In this document: one piece after another, positions 15,871 to 24,181 of the stretch
How the letters are laid out: each line of letters opens with the position of its first letter
Position numbering within the stretch: position 1 is the stretch's first letter
Assembly (NCBI GenBank): GCA_963819755.1
Contig: CAWFXB010000001.1
Location: 310,001 to 374,000, forward strand
Length of the DNA stretch: 64,000 nt
Reading direction: 5' to 3'
Origin: VRUE01 sp963819755
GTDB taxonomy: Bacteria; Actinomycetota; Thermoleophilia; Solirubrobacterales; 70-9
Notes under the pieces: generated by a model
Told to the model about the DNA's origin: nothing
The model's database searches: none
The model's input: only the letters and a program-made list of their open reading frames with translations
Position numbers and translations under genes: made by a program

Positions 15871-17021
15871 GGCTCGAGGGTCGCGACATCGTCTGCATCG
15901 GCACCGCCGACTGGCAGACCGAGCTGCCGATCAACCAGCACCAGCTGATGGGCAGGCTCGCCGCCCGCAACAAGGTCCTCTTCGTCGAGTCGCTCGGCCT
16001 GCGCCGCCCCCAGCTCGCCTCGCGCGACCTGCGGCGCATCGGGCGGCGGCTGGCGCGGGGGCTGCGCGGCGTGCGCTCGGCCGGCGCGGTGCACGTCCTC
16101 TCGCCGCTCGTGCTTCCCCTGCACGGGAGCGCGGCGATCCGCTCCCTGAACCGCCGCCTGCTGCGCTTGCAGGTGGGGCGGGCGGCCCGGCGGCTGGGAA
16201 TGCGCCGGCCGCTGCTCTGGGCTTACGCCCCGCAGGCCGAGGAGCTGCTCGACGTGCTCGATCCCGAGCAGGTCGTCTACCACTGCGTCGACGACGTCGC
16301 CGTCCAGAAGGGCGTCGACGGCGACAGTTTCCGCGCCAGCGAGGAACGCTACGCCCGCCGCGCCAGCCTGGTCCTCGCCAGTGCCCCGGCCCTGGCCGAG
16401 CGGATGAAGACCCTCTCCGACCACGTCCTCTACGCACCGAACGTGGCCGACACCGCTCTCTTTGCGACCGCTCTCGACGACGGACCGGTCGATGCTTCGC
16501 TGGATTCGCTGCCCCGGCCGCGCCTCGTCTTCCAGGGCGCGATCGTCGCCACCAAGCTCGACCTGTCGCTGCTCGCCGAGCTCGCCCGCCTGCGACCCGA
16601 TTGGAGCATCGTCCTGGTCGGCCCCCGGGGCGCGGGCGACCCGGGAGGCGATCTCTCCGCCCTCGATCGGGCGCCGAACATCCACTTCACCGGCCCGCGC
16701 GACGCTGCCGACCTTCCAGGCGTGCTGCGCGGCGCCGACGCCGGGTTGATCCCCTACGCGATCAACGACCTCACCCGCAGCGTCTTCCCGATGAAGGTCT
16801 ACGAGTACCTGGCCGCCGGCCTGCCGGTGCTGGCGACGCCGCTGCCAGCGCTTGAAGGAGTGGATGGCGTCGAGCGCGTCGCCGGCGCCGCCGAGCTGAT
16901 TGCCGCCGCCGAGCGTGAGCTCGGCCTCGACACTCCGCAACGCCGGAGGCAGCGCTCCGAAGCCGCCGCCGCGCATTCCTGGGAGGCGCGAATCGAGGAA
17001 ATCGAAGCGGCGCTCGGCTAA
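15867..17021 (+). CDS. GT-B glycosyltransferase
   Basis: A 384-residue protein coupled to the upstream nucleotidyltransferase. The N-terminal domain starts with DIVCIGTADWQTELPINQHQ and LFVESLGLRRPQ, a pattern of TuaH-like and related glycosyltransferases. The C-terminal domain has LVFQGAIVATKLDLSLLAEL, WSIVLVGPRG, IHFTGPRDAADLPGVLRGAD and a donor-site segment MKVYEYLAAGLPVLATPLPA with the conserved Glu. There are no membrane helices; it should work at the inner face of the membrane. Donor and acceptor are unknown. Confidence 0.85.
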   Translation: MRLEGRDIVCIGTADWQTELPINQHQLMGRLAARNKVLFVESLGLRRPQLASRDLRRIGRRLARGLRGVRSAGAVHVLSPLVLPLHGSAAIRSLNRRLLRLQVGRAARRLGMRRPLLWAYAPQAEELLDVLDPEQVVYHCVDDVAVQKGVDGDSFRASEERYARRASLVLASAPALAERMKTLSDHVLYAPNVADTALFATALDDGPVDASLDSLPRPRLVFQGAIVATKLDLSLLAELARLRPDWSIVLVGPRGAGDPGGDLSALDRAPNIHFTGPRDAADLPGVLRGADAGLIPYAINDLTRSVFPMKVYEYLAAGLPVLATPLPALEGVDGVERVAGAAELIAAAERELGLDTPQRRRQRSEAAAAHSWEARIEEIEAALG

Positions 17022-17022
17022 A

Positions 17023-17054
17023 GTGTCAAGTTTTGTAGGCAAAAAACTTGACAC
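17023..17054. promoter_or_regulatory. 12-bp inverted-repeat operator of the AbiE-type system
   Basis: GTGTCAAGTTTT (17023-17034) and its exact reverse complement (17043-17054) are separated by 8 bases and end 28 bases before the antitoxin start. AbiEi-type antitoxins are known to repress their own operon by binding inverted repeats in the promoter. The right arm contains the predicted -35 box, so bound repressor would block polymerase. Confidence 0.65.
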
Positions 17055-17076
17055 CTACGAAGTACCCCGTTAACCT
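17048..17076 (+). promoter_or_regulatory. Predicted promoter giving a leaderless antitoxin mRNA
   Basis: TTGACA at 17048-17053 is followed after 17 bases by TAACCT at 17071-17076. The start point expected 7 bases downstream coincides with the ATG at 17083, and no Shine-Dalgarno sequence precedes it. Leaderless mRNAs are common in actinobacteria. Confidence 0.6.
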
Positions 17077-17082
17077 GCGGGC

Positions 17083-17811
17083 ATGACTGGGAAGTCATCC
17101 CCAGAGAGGCCCCGCCGTAGCGCGGCGAGGATCGTCCGTGATCGCGTCCAGCGCGGGGGGGCTCGCTTTTGGAAGCACGCGGACTTCGACGACCTTCCCC
17201 CGGAAGCGGTGGCGGCCGCGCTTTCTCGCATGGCGCGAAGAGGCGAATTGCAGCGCACTGGAAAGGGCGTCTACTACCGCTCTGTGCCGACCTCCTTCGG
17301 AATGAGCATGCCCGTTGCCAGTGGCGCGATCGCCGAGACCCTCAATGCTCGGCTCCATCCGGCCGGCCTCAGCGCGGCGAATGTGCTCGGGCTGACCACG
17401 CAGAATCCTGGACGCCCCGAGTACGCGACTCCGGCGTCGAGGGCCCCCATCGCGCTGAAGGGCGCGGTCGTCCATGCTGGCCGACCCGCCCAGCGGGCTC
17501 GGCTCTCCCCCGAGGACGGCGCTGTCCTAGAGATCCTCAGGGAGCGGGCCCGCTCCAGCGACCTCTCGGACACTGAGACGATCCGTCGTCTTCGACGCGA
17601 GCTTTCCGACGAGCAACGCTTTCGGCGTCTCGCGAGCGTGGCAATCGCCGAACCACCGCGAGTACGGGCGATGCTCGGGGCGCTCGGCCAAGAGCTGGAT
17701 ATGCCCCAGTCCCTCCTCGATCGGCTGAAGAGGAGCCTGAACCCGCTGAGCAGGTACGACTTTGGAGTGCTGTCCGCCCTGCGGCATGCCCGGGACTGGC
17801 AAGCGAAGTGA
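17083..17811 (+). CDS. AbiEi-like antitoxin / DUF6088-type regulator
   Basis: A 242-residue protein whose N-terminus is a winged-helix-like segment (FWKHADFDDLPPEAVAAALS, then MARRGELQRTGKGVYYR), the pattern of AbiEi and DUF6088 antitoxins. The middle (LSAANVLGLTTQNPGRPEYA) matches the typical 'transcriptional regulator of AbiEi family' layout. It is followed immediately by the AbiEii-type nucleotidyltransferase and preceded by a perfect inverted repeat, as expected for an autorepressing type IV antitoxin. The pair is an island between two polysaccharide gene blocks, which suggests acquisition. Confidence 0.8.
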   Translation: MTGKSSPERPRRSAARIVRDRVQRGGARFWKHADFDDLPPEAVAAALSRMARRGELQRTGKGVYYRSVPTSFGMSMPVASGAIAETLNARLHPAGLSAANVLGLTTQNPGRPEYATPASRAPIALKGAVVHAGRPAQRARLSPEDGAVLEILRERARSSDLSDTETIRRLRRELSDEQRFRRLASVAIAEPPRVRAMLGALGQELDMPQSLLDRLKRSLNPLSRYDFGVLSALRHARDWQAK

Positions 17812-17815
17812 GGCT

Positions 17816-18751
17816 GTGCGAACAAAGGCGATGCTTCTGGCGGCAGAGCACCACGACGTCAGCGAGCAGTTCGTCGAGAAGGACTACTACGTCACCGAGA
17901 TCCTTCGGACCGTTGCGAGCCGCTTGGGCAAGAAGGCCGTCTTCAAGGGGGGGACCAGCCTCTCGAAGGGATGGGATCTGATCGCCCGGTTTTCCGAGGA
18001 CATCGACCTCTTCGTCAATCCGTGTGAGTTCGACCCTCCGCTGGGCAGGAGCGCGATAGACCGGACTCTCAAACAGCTGGCCGCGGGGGTGGCCGAGCAC
18101 CCCGCTCTCACCTGGCTTCGCGACGAGGGCAGGACCTCAACTGGCCGGGGGCGCATGGACGTCTTTTCCTATAAGCCCAGATTCGTTGCGCTGCCGGGTC
18201 TTCGTCCTGCGGTTCTGCTGGAGCCAGGCGTCCGCAGCGGCTCGTTCCCGACCGAGGTGGTACCGATCTCCTCACTGGTTGGCGCGTACCTCCAGGAGCG
18301 GGGGTCGGGTGACATCGCTGATGATCTCTCCAGTTTCGAGATGGCGCTGTTGCACTACCGGCGAACTTTCGTCGAGAAGATGTTCGCCTTGCACGGCAAG
18401 GTCGTGGACCTGCAGGCAGGGGGTCGTCCGCTCGGCCGAGATGCTCGCCACTATTCGGATCTCTACGTGCTCTCCGCTGAGCAGGAGGTTCGTTCGATGC
18501 TTGCCTCCGACGAATACGGCGAGATCCGCCGCGATTGCGATGCCAAGAGCCGCGAGTTCTTTCTCGACAGCTATCAGCCGCCCACGGATCTCTCGTTCGC
18601 TGAGAGCCCCGCCCTTTTCCCGGACCCGGGCCTGCGCGAGCAGCTCGAGGAGGACTACGAGGAGCAATGCCGCCTGCTCTTTTCGGATGATGACTATCCG
18701 CGGTTCGAATCTGTGCTGGCGCGCTTCGGCGAGATTCGTGACTTGCTGTAG
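17816..18751 (+). CDS. AbiEii-like nucleotidyltransferase toxin
   Basis: About 311 residues from GTG 17816, 4 bases after the antitoxin stop; ATG 17831 or ATG 17786 are alternatives. The core is FVEKDYYVTEILRTVASRLG, then KAVFKGGTSLSKGWDLIARF with SEDIDLFV: the GG-S motif and the D-x-D metal pair of DNA polymerase beta-type nucleotidyltransferases. AbiEii toxins add nucleotides to tRNA or another target and arrest growth, which protects the population from phage. The C-terminal half is helical, with DARHYSDLYVLS typical of the family. The gene ends 3 bases from a convergent glycosyltransferase. Confidence 0.85.
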   Translation: MRTKAMLLAAEHHDVSEQFVEKDYYVTEILRTVASRLGKKAVFKGGTSLSKGWDLIARFSEDIDLFVNPCEFDPPLGRSAIDRTLKQLAAGVAEHPALTWLRDEGRTSTGRGRMDVFSYKPRFVALPGLRPAVLLEPGVRSGSFPTEVVPISSLVGAYLQERGSGDIADDLSSFEMALLHYRRTFVEKMFALHGKVVDLQAGGRPLGRDARHYSDLYVLSAEQEVRSMLASDEYGEIRRDCDAKSREFFLDSYQPPTDLSFAESPALFPDPGLREQLEEDYEEQCRLLFSDDDYPRFESVLARFGEIRDLL

Positions 18752-18754
18752 TCG

Positions 18755-19843
18755 CTAGCGCCGCGTCGTCGCGGCTTCCGCGAGCACCTCGCGCGTCTGT
18801 GCCGCCACGCTCGGCCAGCTGAACTGCGAGGCGTGGCGGATCCCTCTCTCGACCAACTCCTGAGGCCGCTCCAGCGCCTGCTCCAGCGCGGTGCGCCAGG
18901 CGACCGGGGTGCGCTCGCCCACGACCAGGGCCGCCGGCCCGCTGATCTCTTCGAGCCCGCCCTTGTCGGCGGCGACGACCGCGGGGGTCCCGCAGGCCAT
19001 CGCCTCCAGCGGCGCGATCCCGAAGCCCTCGTAGAGGGCCGGGGCCGCGAGGGCGCCGGCGGCGCGCAGCAGGTCGAGCAGCTCACCCTCCGTGACTCCG
19101 CCGAGCAGGTCGCAGGCGCCGCTCTCTCTCGCCTTCGCTTCGATCGGCCCGCCTTCGAAGCCGGGCAGGCCAGCCATGACGACCCGCCAGTCGGCGTTCT
19201 CGGCGGCGGCGAGGGCCGCGGCTTCGATCAGCACGTCGAGACCCTTGCGGGGCTCGATCGCGCCGACATGGAGGACGAACGGGCCCTCGATCCCCCAGCG
19301 CTCGCGCACGGCCGCCAGCGCCGCGGCGCGGTCGCCGGGCGTGAAGATCTCGTCGACGCCGTTGGGCACCACCCTGACCGAGTCCCCGCCGACCCCGTAG
19401 TAGGAGGCGACGTCGTTAGCCGTCGCTCGCGAGACCGCGATCAGCCGCGTGGCCTGGCGTGCCGAGCGCGCCACGGTGGTACCGAAGTGACGCTCCTGGC
19501 TCTCCTGCTTGACCCCGGCGAAGCGCAGCGTGGCCAGATCGTGGATGGTGATTACGCTCGGCACCGGGCAGCGGCGCGGCAGGACGCTCTCGGGGGCCCA
19601 GAAGACGTCGATGCGGTTGCGGGCGAGCCAGAGCGGCAGGAAGGCCTCTCGCCAGATCGGCCTGCCCTTGACCCGCACGCCGACCTCGTGCGCGCCGGGG
19701 ATCTGCCGGGACAGGCGCCGCGTGTTGGCGAGGAGCAGGATCTCGTCGCCCCGCTCGATCAGCTCCCGCGCGATCCGGTCGAGGTACTTCGGAATGCCGC
19801 CCCAGTTGGCCTCCAGCACGTTGGCGTCGACGGCGATGCGCAT
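18755..19843 (-). CDS. GT4-family glycosyltransferase
   Basis: A 362-residue GT-B enzyme. The N-terminal domain begins MRIAVDANVLEANWGGIPKY with the Gly-Gly-Ile/Val acceptor loop. The hinge and donor site are VLHVGAIEPRKGLDVLIEAA, CDLLGGVTEGELLDLLRAAG and ALYEGFGIAPLEAMACGTPA, the last containing the E-x7-E motif of retaining GT4 enzymes. It is the last gene of a minus-strand operon with the polymerase (4-base gap) and the Wzz-kinase. It probably adds a sugar to the lipid-linked repeat unit. Confidence 0.9.
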   Translation of the reverse strand: MRIAVDANVLEANWGGIPKYLDRIARELIERGDEILLLANTRRLSRQIPGAHEVGVRVKGRPIWREAFLPLWLARNRIDVFWAPESVLPRRCPVPSVITIHDLATLRFAGVKQESQERHFGTTVARSARQATRLIAVSRATANDVASYYGVGGDSVRVVPNGVDEIFTPGDRAAALAAVRERWGIEGPFVLHVGAIEPRKGLDVLIEAAALAAAENADWRVVMAGLPGFEGGPIEAKARESGACDLLGGVTEGELLDLLRAAGALAAPALYEGFGIAPLEAMACGTPAVVAADKGGLEEISGPAALVVGERTPVAWRTALEQALERPQELVERGIRHASQFSWPSVAAQTREVLAEAATTRR

Positions 19844-19847
19844 CTGC

Positions 19848-21278
19848 TCAGGCGGCGAGGGCGGGCAGGGCCTCGCTCGCGCCTCGCTCTTCCTCGTCTT
19901 CCTCGGACGGCAGATCGCGCCAGGCGGCTACGAGCCAGCCGAGTATCGCGCCGAGCAGGATCGAGGTGCGCGGCTCGATCGAGGCGAAGGTCGCGGTCAG
20001 TTCGACGATCGCCAGTCCGAGGACGCCGCCGAAGGCGGCGATCGCCCCCACCTGGATCACCGGGTCGGGGTGGCGGCGCCAGAGCCTCACCGCGGTCCAC
20101 AGGGCGCTGAACAAGATGAACACGTAGGCGATCGGGCCGAGCGGGCCGAAGGCCAGCCAGAACCAGAGGAAGGCGACGTGGGCATAGCGGCGGTCGTGGG
20201 TTTCGGCGAGCGGGTAGTGGACCTCCCATGACACCCCGAGGCCGATCCCGGTGAGCGGGTGTTCGCGGATGTTCTGCAGGACGTTTTTGCGCTCGTCGAT
20301 CCGGTAGCGGTCGCCGCGGTTGGAGCCGAACCCGCCTGGGCTTAGGGTCTGGGCCCGCTGGACGAGGGGGCTTGCCTGCGGGTTCTCGGAGGAGCCGACC
20401 GCCACGGCCCCGGCTACGCCCAGTGCCAGCGCGACCGCGCCGATCGCGAGCACCGCCCGACCGCGACGGCGGCTGGCGATGATGATCACCACGACCAGGG
20501 TCAGCGCGCCGGCGATCCAGAAGGAGCGCCGATAGGAGACGACGAGGGCGAGGAAGGCGATCGGCGCTCCGGCGAGCATCCAGCCCGGCACCTTGACGCG
20601 CCGGATCAACGCCGCGACTACGCCGAGGACGAAGATCAGCATGGTCAGGTTCGGCACCGGGTTGAGGTAGCTGATCGTCTCCGATTCGACTGCGGAGCCG
20701 ATGCCGCTGAACGCCGTGTATATCCCCGATATCCCCTTGAAGGTGGCGAGGCCGGCGCCGATCGCGAGGAAGACCTTGAGTGCGCGCGTGCTGCGTACCG
20801 CGTTCACCGCCAGCAGCGGGATCAGGATGATGTAGCCGGAGGTGAGCGAGCGGTGGAAGAGTTCGCCGACGCTGACCATGTGCGAGTAGTGGCCGACGAT
20901 CACGCCGGTGAGGACCGCCGCGGCCAGCACGAGCAGGGGTGCGGTGAGCGGCTCCGGCAAGAGGGGGCGCTCGCTCTCCCTGACGAAGCGGAGTAGGACG
21001 CCGCCGAGCCCCGTGAACAGCAGCATGTCCTGCGGCGTCATTTTTATCGCGACGACGTCATAGAAGGCGCCGGCCGGTGGCAGGAAGCCCTGGCTTTCGG
21101 ACTCGACCAGGATCGCGGTGGCGACGAGCAGGGTCAGCGCGGCGGCGGGATAGCGCAGCAGCACCAGGCCGAGCGCGAGCACCGCGGGCGCGATCGCGCC
21201 GACGGCGCCAAACCGGTTCATCGCCTCGACCAGGACCAGGCCGGTGGCGATCCCGGTTGCACTTACCGCGATCGCCAA
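19848..21278 (-). CDS. O-antigen ligase / polysaccharide polymerase-like membrane protein
   Basis: A 476-residue protein with about 11-12 membrane segments, for example GAIAPAVLALGLVLLRYPAA and PGWMLAGAPIAFLALVVSYR. A large outer loop (RAQTLSPGGFGSNRGDRYRI and NVLQNIREHPLTGIGLGVSW) contains the Arg- and Gly-rich, H-P-L-x-G-x-G signature of the Wzy_C/O-antigen ligase family. It would polymerise or ligate repeat units outside the membrane, using products exported by a flippase. The C-terminal tail is acidic and cytoplasmic (PSEEDEEERG). It sits between a chain-length kinase and a glycosyltransferase. Confidence 0.85.
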   Translation of the reverse strand: MAIAVSATGIATGLVLVEAMNRFGAVGAIAPAVLALGLVLLRYPAAALTLLVATAILVESESQGFLPPAGAFYDVVAIKMTPQDMLLFTGLGGVLLRFVRESERPLLPEPLTAPLLVLAAAVLTGVIVGHYSHMVSVGELFHRSLTSGYIILIPLLAVNAVRSTRALKVFLAIGAGLATFKGISGIYTAFSGIGSAVESETISYLNPVPNLTMLIFVLGVVAALIRRVKVPGWMLAGAPIAFLALVVSYRRSFWIAGALTLVVVIIIASRRRGRAVLAIGAVALALGVAGAVAVGSSENPQASPLVQRAQTLSPGGFGSNRGDRYRIDERKNVLQNIREHPLTGIGLGVSWEVHYPLAETHDRRYAHVAFLWFWLAFGPLGPIAYVFILFSALWTAVRLWRRHPDPVIQVGAIAAFGGVLGLAIVELTATFASIEPRTSILLGAILGWLVAAWRDLPSEEDEEERGASEALPALAA

Positions 21279-21310
21279 GCCGAGGTCCGGCGCAGCGAGC
21301 GTCGGCCGGT

Positions 21311-22855
21311 TCAGGCTGCGGTCTCCTTGGTGCGGGACGCCGGCAGGGCCATGTCGCGCGGCCTGTAGGAGTCGTAGCTGTTCTGTTTCGTGTTCGAGCG
21401 GTTGAAGGCGAAGCCGAGCATCGGTGCGCCTATCGCCCGTAGTGCCTCGACCGCGCGGCGGGCGTCGCGGCGGCTGGTGCGGCGCGAGTCGACGACGAAC
21501 ACGACCCCGTCGGCGTAGCGGGCAAGGACCACAGGGTCGACGACGACGAGCGCCGGCGGCGTGTCGAAGACGACGACGTCGTTGTCGGTACGCAGGTACT
21601 GGACGACCGATTTCATCCTCTCCGAGGAGAGCGACTCGACCGCGTCCTCGGCGTGCGCTCCGGCGGGCACGACCCTCAGCTCGCCGCCGGCGCGCCCGGC
21701 GTCGGCCGTGAGGCTGACCTTGACCGCGACGTCACTGGGACTTGGCGCGTTCTCGACGACGAGCAGGTCGCTGAGGCCGGGGGAAAGGGACTTGTCGAAG
21801 ATCTGATGCAGCGTCGGTCGCCGCAGGTCCCCGTCTACGGCCGTCACGTGCCGGCCCTCCGCCGCCAGGGCACGGGAGACATTGGCCGCCACGTAGCTCT
21901 TGCCGCAGCCCGACTCCGCGCCGGTCACCAGCACCGTGCTCGCCCCCTGGGCGGTGCCCGCGCCGTTGGAGACCTGGCTTCCAGCCCCCGTCCGTTCGAG
22001 CGTCAGCAGCGTTGCCGTGCGCAGGTTCCGGAACGACTCCAGGGCCGGGGTTCCGCGGCCCTTGGGGATCTCGCCGAGCAGGGTCAGGCCGAGGTCTTTG
22101 GCCGCCTCCTGTGCGGTGCGGTAGCGGTCGAAGAAGAGGTCGCGGAGATAGATCGCGATGGCGCCGAGGACGAGCGCGCCGATCAGGGCGAGCAGGGCAT
22201 CGCGTTTCGGGGTCGGGGCCACCGGCGTGCTCTGCGGAACGGCGTGCTCGACCACCCGCATCGTGTCGCCCGGATTCGCGCTCTGTTCGGCGATCTGATT
22301 CTGCAACGCCTGCAACTCGACCTGTAGGCCGGCGACGCCGGTCCCGTTGCTTCCGCCTTCGGCGATTTCGCCTTCGATTTCGTCGATCCGCTGTTGGATC
22401 GGCTGCAGCGTCGATTTTTGCTGCGTCACCGAGAGATCGCCGAGATAGCGGGAGAAGGCTTCGGCGTAGACGTTGGCGAATTCCGCCGATTCCTGGGGGT
22501 CGCCGGTGGTCGCGGAAAAGCTCATCACCCCGGTCCGCGCTTCGGGCTGCACTTCGGTGCTCGCGTCGAACGCTTCTTCGCGTCCTTTGATCGCCGGGTC
22601 TTCGTGAGCGACTTCGAAGACCGAGCGGGTCTTCGCCAGCTCGTCGTAGAGGTTGGAGAGGCTGAGCAGCTGTTCTTCGTTGAGGATTTCGCCGGCCGCC
22701 TGGCTGGTAGTGACGATCTGGCCCAGGGCGCTGCTTTCGTATTCGTCGGATTTGGAGGAGGAGATCGCGTAGACGACCACAGCCGCGACGACGGCGAACA
22801 GCGCCAGCCAGCGTTTGCTGGCCCAGATCAGTCGGAGGTTGCCGGTGAATTCCAC
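21311..22855 (-). CDS. Wzz-type chain-length regulator fused to a BY-kinase-like ATPase
   Basis: A 514-residue protein. Residues about 1-240 form a Wzz domain with two membrane helices (LALFAVVAAVVVYAI near 17 and LLALIGALVLGAIAIYL near 221) around a coiled-coil loop. Residues about 270-490 are a CpsD/Wzc ATPase: Walker A TGAESGCGKSYVAAN (311-325), Walker A' VTAVDGDLRRPTLHQIF (from 337) and Walker B VVVFDTPPAL (427-436). The C-terminal tail has only two tyrosines (494 and 497), fewer than the usual cluster. Such proteins control polymer length through cycles of phosphorylation. In many Gram-positives the two parts are separate genes; here they are fused. Confidence 0.9.
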   Translation of the reverse strand: MEFTGNLRLIWASKRWLALFAVVAAVVVYAISSSKSDEYESSALGQIVTTSQAAGEILNEEQLLSLSNLYDELAKTRSVFEVAHEDPAIKGREEAFDASTEVQPEARTGVMSFSATTGDPQESAEFANVYAEAFSRYLGDLSVTQQKSTLQPIQQRIDEIEGEIAEGGSNGTGVAGLQVELQALQNQIAEQSANPGDTMRVVEHAVPQSTPVAPTPKRDALLALIGALVLGAIAIYLRDLFFDRYRTAQEAAKDLGLTLLGEIPKGRGTPALESFRNLRTATLLTLERTGAGSQVSNGAGTAQGASTVLVTGAESGCGKSYVAANVSRALAAEGRHVTAVDGDLRRPTLHQIFDKSLSPGLSDLLVVENAPSPSDVAVKVSLTADAGRAGGELRVVPAGAHAEDAVESLSSERMKSVVQYLRTDNDVVVFDTPPALVVVDPVVLARYADGVVFVVDSRRTSRRDARRAVEALRAIGAPMLGFAFNRSNTKQNSYDSYRPRDMALPASRTKETAA

Positions 22856-22961
22856 GAGTGCAGGGACCTATCGGGCGGCCCCGGATTCGACTTGAATCCG
22901 GCAGGCCGGTAGTTCGCTGGACGGTTGTACGAGTTACGGAGGATAGCCCCGGAGCAGGTCA

Positions 22962-24116
22962 TTACCTCTGGCGTACCCGCTCGCGCACGCTCCACACCGC
23001 GGCGTCGGGGGCCTGCGCCGGTGAGAGTGGCTGGACGACGCCCCTCAGCGTCCCCGGCGAAAGACCCAGCAGGCGACGCTCGCGCGCTCCCGCCGGGACG
23101 ATGGCATCGATCGGCCGCAGCTGGTCCTCGGCGTCGAGCGCGCGGGCGAGCGCGCCCGGGCCGATCCCCGCAACCTGCCGCGCGCGGACAGAGCTGTCCG
23201 GCGCGTTCCTCCCGCAGATCAGCGCGACGTCGGCTCCGGCCTCGGCCGCCTCGCTGAGCCAGGCGGCAAGCCGCGCCCCACCGGATGCGCCGAGGCCGAT
23301 GCCGACGAGCCGCACGGGTCCCACCCTTGGGGGCTCCGCGCCGTGGCCGCCGCTGTGCTCGCCCGAGCCGCCGCGCAGCCCGTACAGCGTCGCCAGCGAG
23401 TCAGCGGCGCACTCGAGCCAGATGTTCCCCAGGCCGCGAACGCCGTCGCGCCAGCCGCCGTAGAGCAGGGCGCGGTAGATGAGCTTGGCGGTCGGTCGCA
23501 GCAGCGCCCCCTTGAGCACGCCGAGCGGCCCCGGGCGCCCCCGCTGGCGGCTCTCGAGGCGCGCGTAGGCGATCGCGTCGGCCAGCGCCTCGCGCCAGGT
23601 CGTCGCCAGCAGGTGCTCGAGCTCGCCTTCGAACGGCAGCACCGGACCGTCTGGCCATAGCCCCTCGTGCACGGTGCGCGACTCGTCGTGGCGGAAGGCC
23701 TCGCGGCGGAAGAGGCGGTGGCGGTAGCGGGGGTAACGGGCCGAGGGGCCGAGCGGGCGGCCGAGGAAGACGTCGCGCATCGGCAGGGCCGCCATCCGGA
23801 TCTCCCTGCCCGGAGGGCCGGCGAGCATGCGGCGGATCTCCACACCGAGATTCGGGCTGACCCGCTCGTCGGCGTCGATCTCGAGGATCCAGTCGCTATG
23901 CGCGTGGTCGAGCGCGACGTTGCGCTGCGCGGCGAAGCCCGGCCACGGGTTCTCGACGACGAGTGCCCCGGCGGCGCGGGCGATCTCGGTCGTGCGATCG
24001 CGCGAGCCGCCGTCGACGACGACGATCGCGTCGCAGAAATCGAGGCTCTGCAGGCACGCCGGGAGCCGGCGCTCCTCGTCGCTGGCGATCACGCAGGCGG
24101 TCACGGTCTCCGGCAA
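22962..24116 (-). CDS. GT2-family glycosyltransferase with extra C-terminal domain
   Basis: A 384-residue protein. Residues 1-240 form a GT-A domain of the WaaE/KdtX-like group: TVTACVIASDEERRLPACLQ, AIVVVDGGSRDRTTEIARAA and WILEIDADERVSPNLG with the D-x-D metal motif. The remaining 140 residues (from about VRLVGIGLGASGGARLAAWL) look like a separate Rossmann-like unit with a glycine-rich loop and no glycosyltransferase motif. The family adds sugars to lipid or polysaccharide acceptors on the inner membrane face. It is divergent from the flippase, with a 65-base gap. Confidence 0.82.
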   Translation of the reverse strand: MPETVTACVIASDEERRLPACLQSLDFCDAIVVVDGGSRDRTTEIARAAGALVVENPWPGFAAQRNVALDHAHSDWILEIDADERVSPNLGVEIRRMLAGPPGREIRMAALPMRDVFLGRPLGPSARYPRYRHRLFRREAFRHDESRTVHEGLWPDGPVLPFEGELEHLLATTWREALADAIAYARLESRQRGRPGPLGVLKGALLRPTAKLIYRALLYGGWRDGVRGLGNIWLECAADSLATLYGLRGGSGEHSGGHGAEPPRVGPVRLVGIGLGASGGARLAAWLSEAAEAGADVALICGRNAPDSSVRARQVAGIGPGALARALDAEDQLRPIDAIVPAGARERRLLGLSPGTLRGVVQPLSPAQAPDAAVWSVRERVRQR

Positions 24117-24181
24117 GCGCCGCAGTATCGCAGCGGCCCCCGCCGTCAGAGCGACGCAACGCGCCTGTACAGTCGCCGCCG

